A stretch of DNA of 64,000 bases from Protopterus annectens (taxonomy: Eukaryota; Chordata; Ceratodontiformes; Protopteridae): NCBI RefSeq assembly GCF_019279795.1, contig NC_056745.1:1494806490-1494870489 (forward strand), in the 5' to 3' direction. Shown in pieces: positions 50,140-59,241 of this stretch. Every line of letters begins with the position of its first letter. The first letter of the stretch is position 1. The position numbers were made by a program, and so were the translations under genes. The notes beneath the pieces were generated by a model, which was given only the letters and a program-made list of their open reading frames with translations, was not told the origin of the DNA and ran no database searches.

Positions 50140-53131
50140 TCATAGGTTCATAGGTTCATACTAGGCTATCTGCCCTAGGGCATTTATAAGCCTAGCCAGA
50201 GTGTGTTTGGCTTTCGCCACCCATTTTAAATTAATTTTGCTATGCCCTTTTTCGAGGTTAGTATACTGTGCCTCTGTCAAACAGTGACACAGAAGTGATA
50301 CCCGGGGTAAACCTACAATCTCCCATCCACTCATCAAGATTCCTCTTGAAGAGAGTTAATGAGAGACTCTGCCTAACCTGGACTGGGATTTTATTCCAGA
50401 GTGAAGGGAGCCTCTGGGTTATGAATCTGTCCCTCTAGCATGTCCTATTTATTTCAGTGCTGAGGTTCAAGTCTCTCGAGCGCGTAGCTTGATGGGATAT
50501 GGATTTTCTGAGGTGCAGCATGTCCATTAATTCCGGGTTGGACATGGCTTTATACGTCAGGCACAGATCACCTCTGAGCAGGCGGTATACCACTGAGTAG
50601 AGCTGGAGTTTCTTTAACCGGGCAGCATATGGCATCTGTTTGAGCCCTTTGATCCTCTTGGTGAGGTACTTTTGGGGTCTTTCCAGTTGCTGCAGGTGTC
50701 TGGTAAGGTACATCCCAAAAGGGGCATTGTACTCAATTATGGGCCTGATGAGGGATGAGTAAAGAGGTACGATGACCTCCCCTGATCTAGATGTGAATCC
50801 CTTCATGATTAGCTGGGCTATATAAAATGTTCTTCTAACCACTTTGGCCACGTGGTTGTCAAATGAGTGATTGCTATCAACTTGGGTCCCTAGGTCCCTA
50901 ATTACTTCTTCTGTACTTAATGGATTACCACCTATGTGGTAATTTGTGGGCACTTTGTTTTTGCCAAAGGGGATGACTATACACTTTTTGGCATTTAGCT
51001 TGAGGCCATGGCTCTGGCACTAGTCTGTTTCTATGAGGCCCCTTTGGAGGATGCTTGTGTCAGCTGGAGAGTCGATTATGGCACCCAGTTTGCAGTCATC
51101 TGCGAACTTGGTCAGCCACAGTCCTTCCGTGTTGGCCTGTACCTCCAAGAAATATATACTGAACAAGAGAGGTCCCAGGACTGAGCCTTGTGGGATGCCA
51201 CTTGTATGGTTTGGAGTATGATATGGCTCCAGCAATTTTAACCATGTGGGTTCTGTCCTTGAGCCAGTTTGCAACCCATCTAGTGACACAGGGGTTTATA
51301 TTTAAGCTGGTGAGCTTATCTATAATGCCCGAGTGGGGTATTGTATCGAAGGCTTTTGCGAGGTCCAGGTAGGCTGTGTGGACCACCTTCCCCTTGTCAA
51401 TGGCCTTGGTGACTGTTTCAAAGAAATCAACCAGGTTTAAGAGGCAGGATCTGCCCTTAACAAAGCCAAACTGGGTAGGATCCAGTGTTTGTAGGTCCCC
51501 AATATCTTTATTTATGAGGTCCATGATGATCCTTTCCATAGCTTTGCAGACCAAGCTAGTCAGGCTTATGGGGCGATAGTTTCCAGGATCCGTTGAGGCA
51601 CCACCTTTGTGGAGAGGGACCACTGTTGCTGTACACCACTCTTTGGGTACATATCCTGTAGTAAGGCTGAGATTGAACAGTAGTTTTATGTTTGGGTTTA
51701 GCTCTTCTTGGAGTTCATGTAGGACGCAGCCCAGGACACCGTCTGGTCCCATTGATGCTGTGTTTTTTGCTTTGGAGAGGGCGGGTCTTACCTGAGCATC
51801 TGAGATGTCAGGGGGGCAGCACTCTACTGGGATAGATATTTGCCCTTTTGGTGGGGAAGGGGGGGGAGAAGTTTGCGCTGAACCTGTCAGCTAAGATGTT
51901 GGCAATGTCTGTGGGTTTGGTGTATTTTTTGTCATTTTGGACTAATTCTGAGCATATCTGGGAATTCCCACTCAGGTTCCTAACATAACTAAAGAAAGCC
52001 TTGTGATTATCCTTAGTGTCCTGTGCAATTTTTCTCTCAAAGCAGGCCTTTGACGATTATATGAGTGACCGTAGTTTTTTGCTAATACTGATCAGAGATG
52101 CCTTCCCTTTTTGGGATTTTGCTCTATCATGTAGTACCTTCCTCCTTCTATTGTGTAGTTTGTTTATGGCTGGGGTCCACCAGACAGGACGTCTGCCTTT
52201 GGAGTATTGGGTCTTGGTTTTATTTGGGGTTGCATGATCCATGCATTCCTGAAGGTGTTCATAGAATGCATTTATAAAGGATTCTGCAGTCTGGGCCATA
52301 TTTTCCACAGGCCTGGGGGCTTTGAAGGATTCCACCTCGGTTTTGAGGAGTGTGAAATTTGCTTTAGAGAAGTTTTTCACTGTGGTTTTCTGGGCAGGGG
52401 GTGGGGTCGGGATGTGACTATCCAGTGAGATTAGTTTATGGTCTGATCTTACCAGTGAGGGATACACTTCTGGTCTGGAGCATAGTCCCCATGTTGGTGA
52501 TGATCAGGTCCAGTATGTTTTCCCCTCTTGTGGGAGTGGTAACAAGTTGTTCCATAGCATTTGAGTTTATAAATTCTAGGAACCTTTGGGCTAGGGTGTT
52601 GGAGCTAGAGTAATGCTCCCAGTCTATGTTTGGGTAGTTGAAGTTGCCCAATATAATGGTGTTTGGAGAGACCTTCATATTTTCCAGTGTTCTCAGGAAG
52701 GCCGAGTAGGGTTCCTGGGTTTGGGAGGGTGGTCTGTAGCAGGCTATAAACTGGAAGGCAGTTTTACCCACTGTTAGTTGCACATGGATAGTCTCTGATG
52801 CTTCGTGCTGTGCCACCAACCTGGAGGTGTGGGTATCTTTGACGAATATTGATACTCCCCCTCCTTTTGTGCTTCGGTCCAAGTTTTGGGGCCGAAAAGC
52901 ATGGTATGAGGTATAACCTGGTAGTGCTGGGGTGCTCTTGGGAGCCTTGAACCAGGTTTCTGTTACTGCACAGATATCGATGTTCTCCATGTTAAGGAGA
53001 GTTTTGAGTGTGTGCATCTTGAGGTTTAGACTTCTGGCGTTGAGTAGCATTACTCTTAGTTTCTTATCCCTTGTGATACCTATGGAGGTGGGTTTGTCTT
53101 TTGAGCCTTGCCTAAAAAAGGCACTATGGGG
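50140..53131 (-). mobile_element. CR1-B (5' truncated)
   Basis: The minus-strand CR1 begins in the ORF1/ORF2 overlap (53131) and ends with tail TATGAACCTATGAAC at 50140-50155. It is highly similar to CR1-A in protein. ORF2 is in four pieces: APE N-terminal (53131-52436), APE C-terminal (52467-52057), RT (51752-51020) and RT C-terminal (50953-50435). All domains are present but frameshifted. Confidence 0.9.
50435..51752 (-). pseudogene. CR1-B reverse transcriptase
   Basis: Frame 51752-51096 has GPDGVLGCVLHELQEELNP, EWCTATVVPLHKGGASTDP, GFVKGRSCLLNLVDFFETV and YLDLAKAFDTIPHSGIID. Frame 51289-51020 has SGIPQGSVLGPLLFSIYFLE and the catalytic TKFADDCKLGAII. Frame 50953-50435 has VIRDLGTQVDSNHSFDNHV and LIRPIIEYNAPFGMYLTRHL. 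Two frameshifts, or a stop and a shift, break it. Confidence 0.9.
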
Positions 53132-53137
53132 GTTCAT
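52057..53137 (-). pseudogene. CR1-B endonuclease region
   Basis: Two frames (53137-52436 and 52467-52057). The first has LRVMLLNARSLNLK, ICAVTETWFKAPKS, STKGGGVSIFVKDTHTSRLV, FIACYRPPSQTQ and ILGNFNYPNIDWEHY, where GNFN replaces the usual GDFN at an active-site Asp. The second has VRSDHKLISLDSHI. A shift separates them at about 52460. The initiating ATG of the long frame lies in the tail of CR1-A, so it is fortuitous. Confidence 0.88.
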
Positions 53138-53240
53138 AGGTTCATACTAGGCTATCTGCCCTAGGGCATTTATAAGCCTAGCCAGAGTGTGTGTGGCTTT
53201 CACCACCCCTTAGGATGAGAATACTACTCCCATTTAGGGT

Positions 53241-54272
53241 TTAGTTTGCTGTGCCTCTGTCTAGTAGTGAAACAGAGATGACCCCTGGGGTAAACCTACG
53301 ATCTCCCATCCACTCGTCAAGATTTCTCTTGAATAGATTTAGTGAGGGGCTCTGCCTAACATGGATTGGGATTCTGTTCCAGAGTGTAGGGAGCCTCTGG
53401 GTTATGAATCTGTCCCTCCAGCATGTCCTATTTATTTCTGTGTTGAGGTTTAAGTCTCTTGCTCTCGTGGCTCTGATGGATTTGGATTTTCTGAGATGGA
53501 GCATGTCCATTAGTTCCGGATTGGACATGGCCTTGTACGTCAGGCACAGGTCACCTCTGAGTAGGCGGTATGCGACTGAATAGAGCTGGAGTTTTTTCAT
53601 TCGGGCAGCATATGACATATGTTTAAGACCCTTTATCCTCTTGGTGAGGAACTTTTGGGGTCTTTTCAACTGCTGCAGGTGTCGGGTAAGATACATCCCA
53701 AATGGGGCATTGTACTCAATCATTGGCCTGATAAGAGAGGAGTACAGGGGCACAATGACCTCTCTTGATCTAGATGTGAAACCCTTCATGATAAGGTGGG
53801 CAATATAGAAGGTCTTCCTAACTACTTTGGCAATGTGAGTGTCAAATGAGAGGTTACTGTCAACCTGGGTCCCTAGATCCCTGATTACCTCTTCCGTACT
53901 TAATGGATTACCACCTATGTGGTAATTTGTGGGTACCTTGTTTTTCCCAAAGGGTATGACTATACATTTTTTGGCATTCAGCTTAAGGCCATGGCTCTGG
54001 CACCAATTATCTGTTTCTATGAGGCCTCTCTGAAGGATGTCTGTGTCCGCTGGAGTATCAATTATGGCGCCCAGTTTGCAGTCATCTGCGAACTTTGTCA
54101 GCCACAATCCTCCTATGTTTGCCTGTACCTCGGAAAAATAAATGCCGAACAAGAGGGGTCCCAGGACTGAGCCCTGTGGGACACCGCTTGTGACTGGCTT
54201 GGAGTCTGACATAGCTCCAGCAACTCTGACCCTGTGGGTTCTGTCCTTAAGCCAGTTTGCAACCCATCTCAT
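53241..54272 (-). pseudogene. CR1-A RT, C-terminal two thirds
   Basis: This 343-residue open frame begins MRWVANWLKDRTHRVRV and has TSGVPQGSVLGPLLFGIYFS, the catalytic LTKFADDCKLGAIID, NAKKCIVIPFGKN, VIRDLGTQVDSNLSFDTHIA, IRPMIEYNAPFGMYLTRHL, RLLRGDLCLTYKAMSN and LPTLWNRIPIHVRQSPSL. It ends after LLDRGTAN. It is the same enzyme as the upstream frame at 54917-54375, separated by a stop and frameshift at about 54275-54385. Confidence 0.92.
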
Positions 54273-54374
54273 AACATATGGGTTACATTTAAGCTGGTAA
54301 ATTTGTCTATGATGCCCGAGTGGGGTATTGTGTCAAAGGCTTTTGCAAGGTCAAGGTAGGCTTTGTGAACTGCC

Positions 54375-54917
54375 TTACCCTCCATTAATGGCCTTAGTGA
54401 CTGTTTCAAAAAAGTCGACCAAGTTCATAAGGCAGGATCTGCCCTTGACAAAGCCAAATTTGGTAGGATCCAATATCTGTAGGTCCCCAATGTCTTTGTT
54501 TATGAGTTCCATAATGATCCTCTCCATAGCTTTGCAGACCAGGCTCATCAAGCTTATGGGGCGGTAATTTCCAGGGTCCGTAGAAGCACCGCCTTTGTGA
54601 AGTGGGACCACTGTTGCCGTACGCCACTCTTTGGGTATGTATCCTATAGTAAGGCTAAGATTAAACAGCAGCCTTATGTGTGGGTTTAGTTCCTCTTGGA
54701 GTTCATGTAGCACACAGCCCAGGACACCATCTGGTCCCATTGATGCTGTGTTTTTAGCTTTAGAGAGGGCGGCTCTCACCTGGGCATCTGAGATGTTAGG
54801 GAGGCTACACTCTGCTGGGATAGTTATTTCTCCTTTTGGGGGGGGAGGAGAAATTTGCACTGAACCTGTCTGCCAGAATGTTGGCAATGTCAGTGGGTTC
54901 AGTGTATTTTGTGTCAT
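54375..54917 (-). pseudogene. CR1-A RT, N-terminal part
   Basis: Frame with NISDAQVRAALSKAKNTAS, MGPDGVLGCVLHELQEELNP, EWRTATVVPLHKGGASTDPG, NYRPISLMSLVCKAMERII and FVKGRSCLMNLVDFFETV, running out near the AKAFDT motif. A G-homopolymer (54838-54846) at its start is the likely site of the frameshift that separates it from the endonuclease frame. Confidence 0.9.
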
Positions 54918-56025
54918 TTTGGACTAACTCTGAGCATATCTGGGAGTTTCCACCCAGGTTTCTAACATAGTTAAAGAAGGCCTTGTGATTGTCTTTTGCG
55001 ATTTTTCTCTCAAAGTTGGCCTTGGATGATTTTATGAGTGATCGTAGTTTTTTGCTAGTACTGATCAGAGATGCCTTCCCTTTTAGGGATTTTGCTCTGT
55101 CATGTAGTAGCTTCCTCCTTCTGTTGTAAAGTTTGTTTATGGCTGGGGTCCACCAGACTGGGCGCCTGCCTTTGGGGGAATGGGTCTTGGTTTTATTTGG
55201 GATTGCATGATCCATGCATTCTTGAAGGTGCCCGTAGAAGGCATTTGCAAAGGATTCAGCAGTGTGGGTTGTGGTTTCCACTGGCTCAGGGACCTTGAAG
55301 GATACCACTTCAGTCTTAAGAAGTGTGAAGTTGGCTTTTGAGAAGTTCTTAACTGTGGTCTTTTGTGCAGGGGGTGGGGACGGGATGTGGATTTCAAGTG
55401 AGATTAATTTATGGTCTGATCTTACCAATGAGGGATATACTTCCGGTGTGGAGCATTTTGTCCCCATGTTTGTGATGATCAGGTCTAGTATATTATCTCC
55501 TCTTGTGGGAATGGTGACTAGTTGTTCCATCGCATTTGAGTTTATGAATTCTAGGAACCTTTGGGCTAGGGTGTTAGGGCTTGAGTAATGTTCCCAGTCT
55601 ATGTTTGTGTAGTTGAAGTCTCCCAATATGATGGTATTTGGAGAGACATTCATACTCTCCAGTGTCTTCAGGAAGGCTGTGTGGGGTTCCTGAGTTTGAG
55701 AGGGTGGTCTGTAGCATGCTACAAACTGTAAGGCAGTTTTGCCTATGGTTAGTTGCACCTGGATGGTCTCCGATGCTTCGTGCGTTGCCACTAACCTGGA
55801 GGTGTGGGTATCTTTGATGAATATGGATACTCCCCCTCCTTTTGTGGTTCGGTCCAAGTTTTGGGGCCGGAAAGCATGATATGAGGTAAAACCTGATAGT
55901 GCTGGGGTGCTCTCAGGAGCCTTGAACCAGGTTTCAGTCACTGCACAGACATCGATGTTCTCCATACTGAGGAGGGCTTCGAGGGCGTGCATCTTGAGGT
56001 TTAGACTTCTGGCATTGAGCAGCAT
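54805..56025 (-). CDS. CR1-A ORF2, APE endonuclease portion
   Basis: A 406-residue open frame from ATG 56025. Motifs in order: MLLNARSLNLK (active-site Asn), VTETWFKAP (Glu), KGGGVSIFIKDTHTSRLV, VACYRPPSQTQ, ILGDFNYTNIDW (Asp/Asn), LDLIITNMG, and PSLVRSDHKLISLE (Asp-His). This is the full APE set for the target-nicking endonuclease of non-LTR retrotransposons. The linker KGRRPVWWTPAINKLYNRRR follows. The frame is lost near 54840, before the RT. The same frame is open upstream of the ATG, back through the end of ORF1 (to 56094 and beyond), so the ATG is not the only possible entry. Confidence 0.88.
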   Translation of the reverse strand: MLLNARSLNLKMHALEALLSMENIDVCAVTETWFKAPESTPALSGFTSYHAFRPQNLDRTTKGGGVSIFIKDTHTSRLVATHEASETIQVQLTIGKTALQFVACYRPPSQTQEPHTAFLKTLESMNVSPNTIILGDFNYTNIDWEHYSSPNTLAQRFLEFINSNAMEQLVTIPTRGDNILDLIITNMGTKCSTPEVYPSLVRSDHKLISLEIHIPSPPPAQKTTVKNFSKANFTLLKTEVVSFKVPEPVETTTHTAESFANAFYGHLQECMDHAIPNKTKTHSPKGRRPVWWTPAINKLYNRRRKLLHDRAKSLKGKASLISTSKKLRSLIKSSKANFERKIAKDNHKAFFNYVRNLGGNSQICSELVQNDTKYTEPTDIANILADRFSANFSSPPKRRNNYPSRV

Positions 56026-56054
56026 TACCCATAGTTTTTTTCCACTTGTGTTTT

Positions 56055-57029
56055 CTAGGGAGGTAGGTTTGTCATTTGAGCCTTGCCTAAAAAAGGCACT
56101 ATGGGGGTGGCAAGAGCCTTTGCCAATATCCGAAAGCCCAGGGGTGACAGGTGCAAGCCATCCCTAGTGAAGCATCGTGGCTTGTCAAGCATGTCATCCC
56201 AGGCTGACAGGCATTGGATCCCCTTTGAATGACACCAATACTTAAGCCAATTGTTGAAATTGATCATCTTGTCTTCATATTGTGGCATCATTCTTGGTGA
56301 GGGTAAGATGCTACTCAAGGTCAGGGTCATACTGGCCTGGGCTACATGCTCAGAGAGCTCCTCTATGTCTCTTTTCATGTAGTCCAGAGAGGTATGTCTC
56401 AGGTCATTCACACCATCATGGACAATGACTGAGTCATATTTGTACTTGCCTTGGAGTGACATGAGTGCTTGTGTTATGTGATGGATCCTAGTGCCCGACA
56501 GACAGCTCACCGTGACCTTCTCCTTGTTCAGCCTGGTGAGTGGGACGTCAGTGTGCCTGACGATAGAGTCACCTATTACAAGTGTATCAGGTGTGTTGTT
56601 TAGCCTTAAGGGCTGTGACTGTTCGGCACACTGGCTTTGTGAGCTATGTGTTGCACGTGTTTTGTTTTGGGGTAGCGGTTGCTTGGGTGTCTGCTTTGGA
56701 GGTCTCTGCTGCTTAGTCAGATTTTTATTTAGAGCCTCCGGGTATGTTTTTGTGTGTTTATGTGTTTGGTTTGCTGTCGTGGTAGGTCTATGTGAGACTG
56801 GAATTGTAGTGAGTGTGGTTTCCTTCTTTTCCTGACTGGTTACACCAGTACTGAGTTGAGAGAGCTTAGCCTCCAGTTTGGCTATATGGTTGCATCTCTC
56901 ACATGTGCTGGAATTTGTTGGGGGGAGGAGAGGGTTGTCTGTGTACATGAGGCAGCTGTAACACTGCCTCAAGATTCCCAGATTCACCAGCTGGACCGGA
57001 GAGGAGATTGACAACTGACCTTTGGACAT
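56055..57029 (-). CDS. CR1-A ORF1, SGNH-esterase-type RNA-binding protein
   Basis: Intact 324-residue frame, start at ATG 57029, stop TAG at 56055-56057. The N-terminal Cys motif (CYSCLMY...CERCNHI, about residues 18-47) is followed by a short coiled-coil-like helix (HIAKLEAKLSQL) and a Lys/Gln/Pro/Thr-rich basic region (about 60-145). The C-terminal half is an SGNH/GDSL hydrolase-like domain: LVIGDSIVRH (block I, catalytic Ser), VIVHDGVNDLRHT (block III, Asn) and CFTRDGLHLSPLGF (block V, Asp and His). This layout is known for CR1 ORF1 proteins; the esterase's role in retrotransposition is unclear. It overlaps the ORF2 frame at its 3' end. Confidence 0.92.
   Translation of the reverse strand: MSKGQLSISSPVQLVNLGILRQCYSCLMYTDNPLLPPTNSSTCERCNHIAKLEAKLSQLSTGVTSQEKKETTLTTIPVSHRPTTTANQTHKHTKTYPEALNKNLTKQQRPPKQTPKQPLPQNKTRATHSSQSQCAEQSQPLRLNNTPDTLVIGDSIVRHTDVPLTRLNKEKVTVSCLSGTRIHHITQALMSLQGKYKYDSVIVHDGVNDLRHTSLDYMKRDIEELSEHVAQASMTLTLSSILPSPRMMPQYEDKMINFNNWLKYWCHSKGIQCLSAWDDMLDKPRCFTRDGLHLSPLGFRILAKALATPIVPFLGKAQMTNLPP
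56088..56094 (-). promoter_or_regulatory. Candidate -1 frameshift heptamer U UUU UUA
   Basis: On the minus strand TTTTTTA is phased as T TTT TTA in the ORF1 frame, and the ORF2 frame is -1 relative to ORF1 and open from here to 56025. This matches the X XXY YYZ rule for -1 programmed frameshifting. The same heptamer is kept in CR1-B (53113-53119). No strong downstream stem-loop is evident by eye. Confidence 0.45.
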
Positions 57030-58375
57030 GCTAGAATAGTATTGGGAATTCCTTTATAATTGAAAAAAAGGGCCAATGGGGAACAAGGTACTCAAGGGGA
57101 GGTTGTGAGGGTGTAGTGCTTTAAATTTTTTAGTGCTGACTTAGTGAGCAAGTGCCAGGTAACTTAAATGCAAAAACGACAAACAGTAACTTTCTTTCAA
57201 GTGAAACAAGGAAATAAGTACAGTAAGCAATGCAGATATCACTAGGGATCCACAGAAGCGCTGAAAAGCCACGTTGTAGGTGAAATTAGCGTTTCAGGGA
57301 AATAACAAGCAAACAAACAACAAGCATACAAACAAAGCTAGATTCAGCAGGCCTGGATCTAGTCTATGCTACAGCAAACAAGGTGTACCAGTTTCAGTAA
57401 GAAACTGTTCAAATATGCAGGCACTATAAGCCTTTAACCAGAAATTCCCAGCTCAGAAGGGCAGAGTCCAGCCTCTCCTCCCACAAGAGTGCAGACCACG
57501 AACCTTCTTAATGTAAAATAACTGGCCTGAAGCCCAAGTGCTTAAACCAGAACTAATACACTTTTAGAATAACAGACACTGAGCCTTCAATCAGCAGTTC
57601 CCAACTTAGAAGGATGTAAGCTACCTGTCCTGCCACCACAGTGCAGGCCACAAACCTTCCTAATGTAAAACAACTGGTCTGAAGCCCAAGTGCTTAATCC
57701 AAAAGACTTAGAATGATAGCTACACTTTAATCAAGTTACTACCAAGCAGTAATAAATACAATTGAATACTTTAAAGAATGCCTGGATTAGTGCTCAAGTT
57801 ATACAAACAAAGCTAGATTCAGCAGGCCTGGATCTATTCTATGCTACAACAAACAAGGTGTACCAATTTCAGTAAGAAGCAGTTTAAATATGCAGGCACT
57901 ATAAGCCTTTAACCAGAAATTCCAAGTTAGAAGGGCAGAGTCCAGCCTCTCCTCCCACAAGAGTGCAGACCACAAACCTTCTTAATGTAAAACAACTGGC
58001 CTGAAGCCCAAGTGCTTAAACCAGAATTAATACACTTTTAGAATAACAGACACTGAGCCCTCAATCAGCAGTTCCCAACTTAGAAGGATGTAAGCTACCT
58101 GTCCTGACACCACAGTGCAGACCACAAACCTTTCTAATGTAAAACAACTGGTCTGAAGCCCAAGTGCTTAATCCAAAAGACTTAGAATGATAGCTACACT
58201 TTAATCAAGTTACTACCAAGCAGTAATAAATACAATTGAATACTTTAAAGAATGCCTGGATTAGTGCTCAAGTTATACAAACAAAGCTAGATTCAGCAGG
58301 CCTGGATCTAGTCTATGCTAGATTCAGCAGGCCTGGATCTAGTCTATGCTACAGCAAACAAGGTGTATCAATTTC
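57030..58375 (-). repeat. Tandem 475-bp monomers in the CR1-A 5' UTR
   Basis: The 5' UTR is built of a unit of about 475 bases. The landmark GCTAGATTCAGCAGGCCTGG occurs at 57337, 57812 and 58286, with a short extra copy of about 30 bases near 58316. Each unit contains two diverged halves of about 160 bases sharing CAACTGG(C/T)CTGAAGCCCAAG. Units are very similar to each other. Position and structure resemble promoter monomers of some LINEs. Confidence 0.88.
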
Positions 58376-58451
58376 AGTAATTTCACATATCATATTTCTT
58401 ATTCGGGATTTGGACCTTTGGGCTACAGTGATACCTTCTTTTGGGATTCCT

Positions 58452-59241
58452 AAAAATACTGCAGTACTTACTAGCCTTCTAACCCCCTACAATAATTTGA
58501 CAACCCTTCGCTTAGCTAATAAATTACTTGTATCTATAGTCAAATCCAAAAATAAGGCCGGGGATTCTCTGTTCTCCAACACCGTGGGTAAATCTTGGAA
58601 TATGCTTCCCAGGGAACTCTCATCTCTCTCCTCAGTGCAACTGTTCAAAAAGCAACTGAGAGAATCCCTTAAAAACCACTGGTTATGCCTATGTGGTAAC
58701 CCAGACTAATAATACCCTCCACTATGTCTGAACTCTACCTATCTAACCATTTGCTGTTTAATCTGTTTTATTAGCCTCAGAGAGTAGATCCAGCTAAGCT
58801 AACTAAAGTCTTTAACAATTTACTCTTATATAGAAAGCACTACAGAGTATGAACTGGTATAGTAAGTATTTTTACTGTATGAACATGTTTTCACCTATAT
58901 ATACCTATAAAGACCTTCTTTCCCTTTCTTACTATATGCTACTTTAAAGTTGCTCTGCTGGTATATAATAATTGGATTCCACACTGTAAAATACTACTGT
59001 ATCTGAAGTTGCTATTATTTGCTAGTGTGTTTTCGTTTCTCTTTCTTATTATGTGCTACTTTAAAATTGCTATGCTGCTATATAACAATTCTGTTATTCA
59101 CCTTAAATTAGTACTGTACCTGAAGTTGCTAATGTTATTATTTATGTGGAGCTTATCTCCCCGGGCCTCCACTGAAAATGGACATACATCCAGTTAGACT
59201 AGCCCGGTCAACAAATGTAAAACAAATAAATAAATAAAATA
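58452..59241 (+). pseudogene. LINE beta RT C-terminus and 3' UTR
   Basis: The frame to 58709 reads VLTSLLTPYNNLTTLRLANK, KAGDSLFSNTVGKSWNMLPR and LFKKQLRESLKNHW, ending CGNPD, as in alpha. The 530-base 3' UTR contains two diverged copies of about 120 bases (near 58920 and 59040, sharing CTACTTTAAA(G/A)TTGCT) and ends CCTCCACTGAAAATGGACAT then an AAATA-type tail at 59218-59241. Confidence 0.88.

Larger units (their letters stand above)
53132..58375 (-). mobile_element. CR1-A (near full length)
   Basis: A minus-strand CR1 with monomeric 5' UTR (58375-57030), intact ORF1 (57029-56055), ORF2 (56025-53241, three pieces), a 3' UTR and a TATGAACCTATGAAC tail at 53132-53146. At about 5.2 kb it is close to full length for CR1. 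Its tail abuts the truncated start of CR1-B with no intervening sequence. Confidence 0.9.
50044..58451 (-). mobile_element. CR1 block (CR1-B plus CR1-A) inserted in LINE beta
   Basis: An 8.4-kb insertion flanked by AAAAATACTG on both sides (50034-50043 and 58452-58461). It holds two CR1 copies in the same minus orientation, plus about 95 unassigned bases on the left (50044-50139, with GTGCTAGCGTGTTTGGTAGC, a small stem) and about 75 on the right (58376-58451), the latter perhaps the CR1-A 5' start. Confidence 0.7.
45901..59241 (+). mobile_element. L2-like LINE 'beta', inserted in alpha and split
   Basis: A plus-strand LINE of the same group as alpha. Left part 45901-50043: 5' UTR with two 144-bp monomers, leader, APE and RT. 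Right part 58452-59241: RT C-terminus, 3' UTR and AAATA tail. Joining them across the 10-base repeat AAAAATACTG gives the in-frame order L-T-K-N-T-A-V-L. Beta entered alpha without visible target duplication. Several stops and frameshifts make it inactive. Confidence 0.85.
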
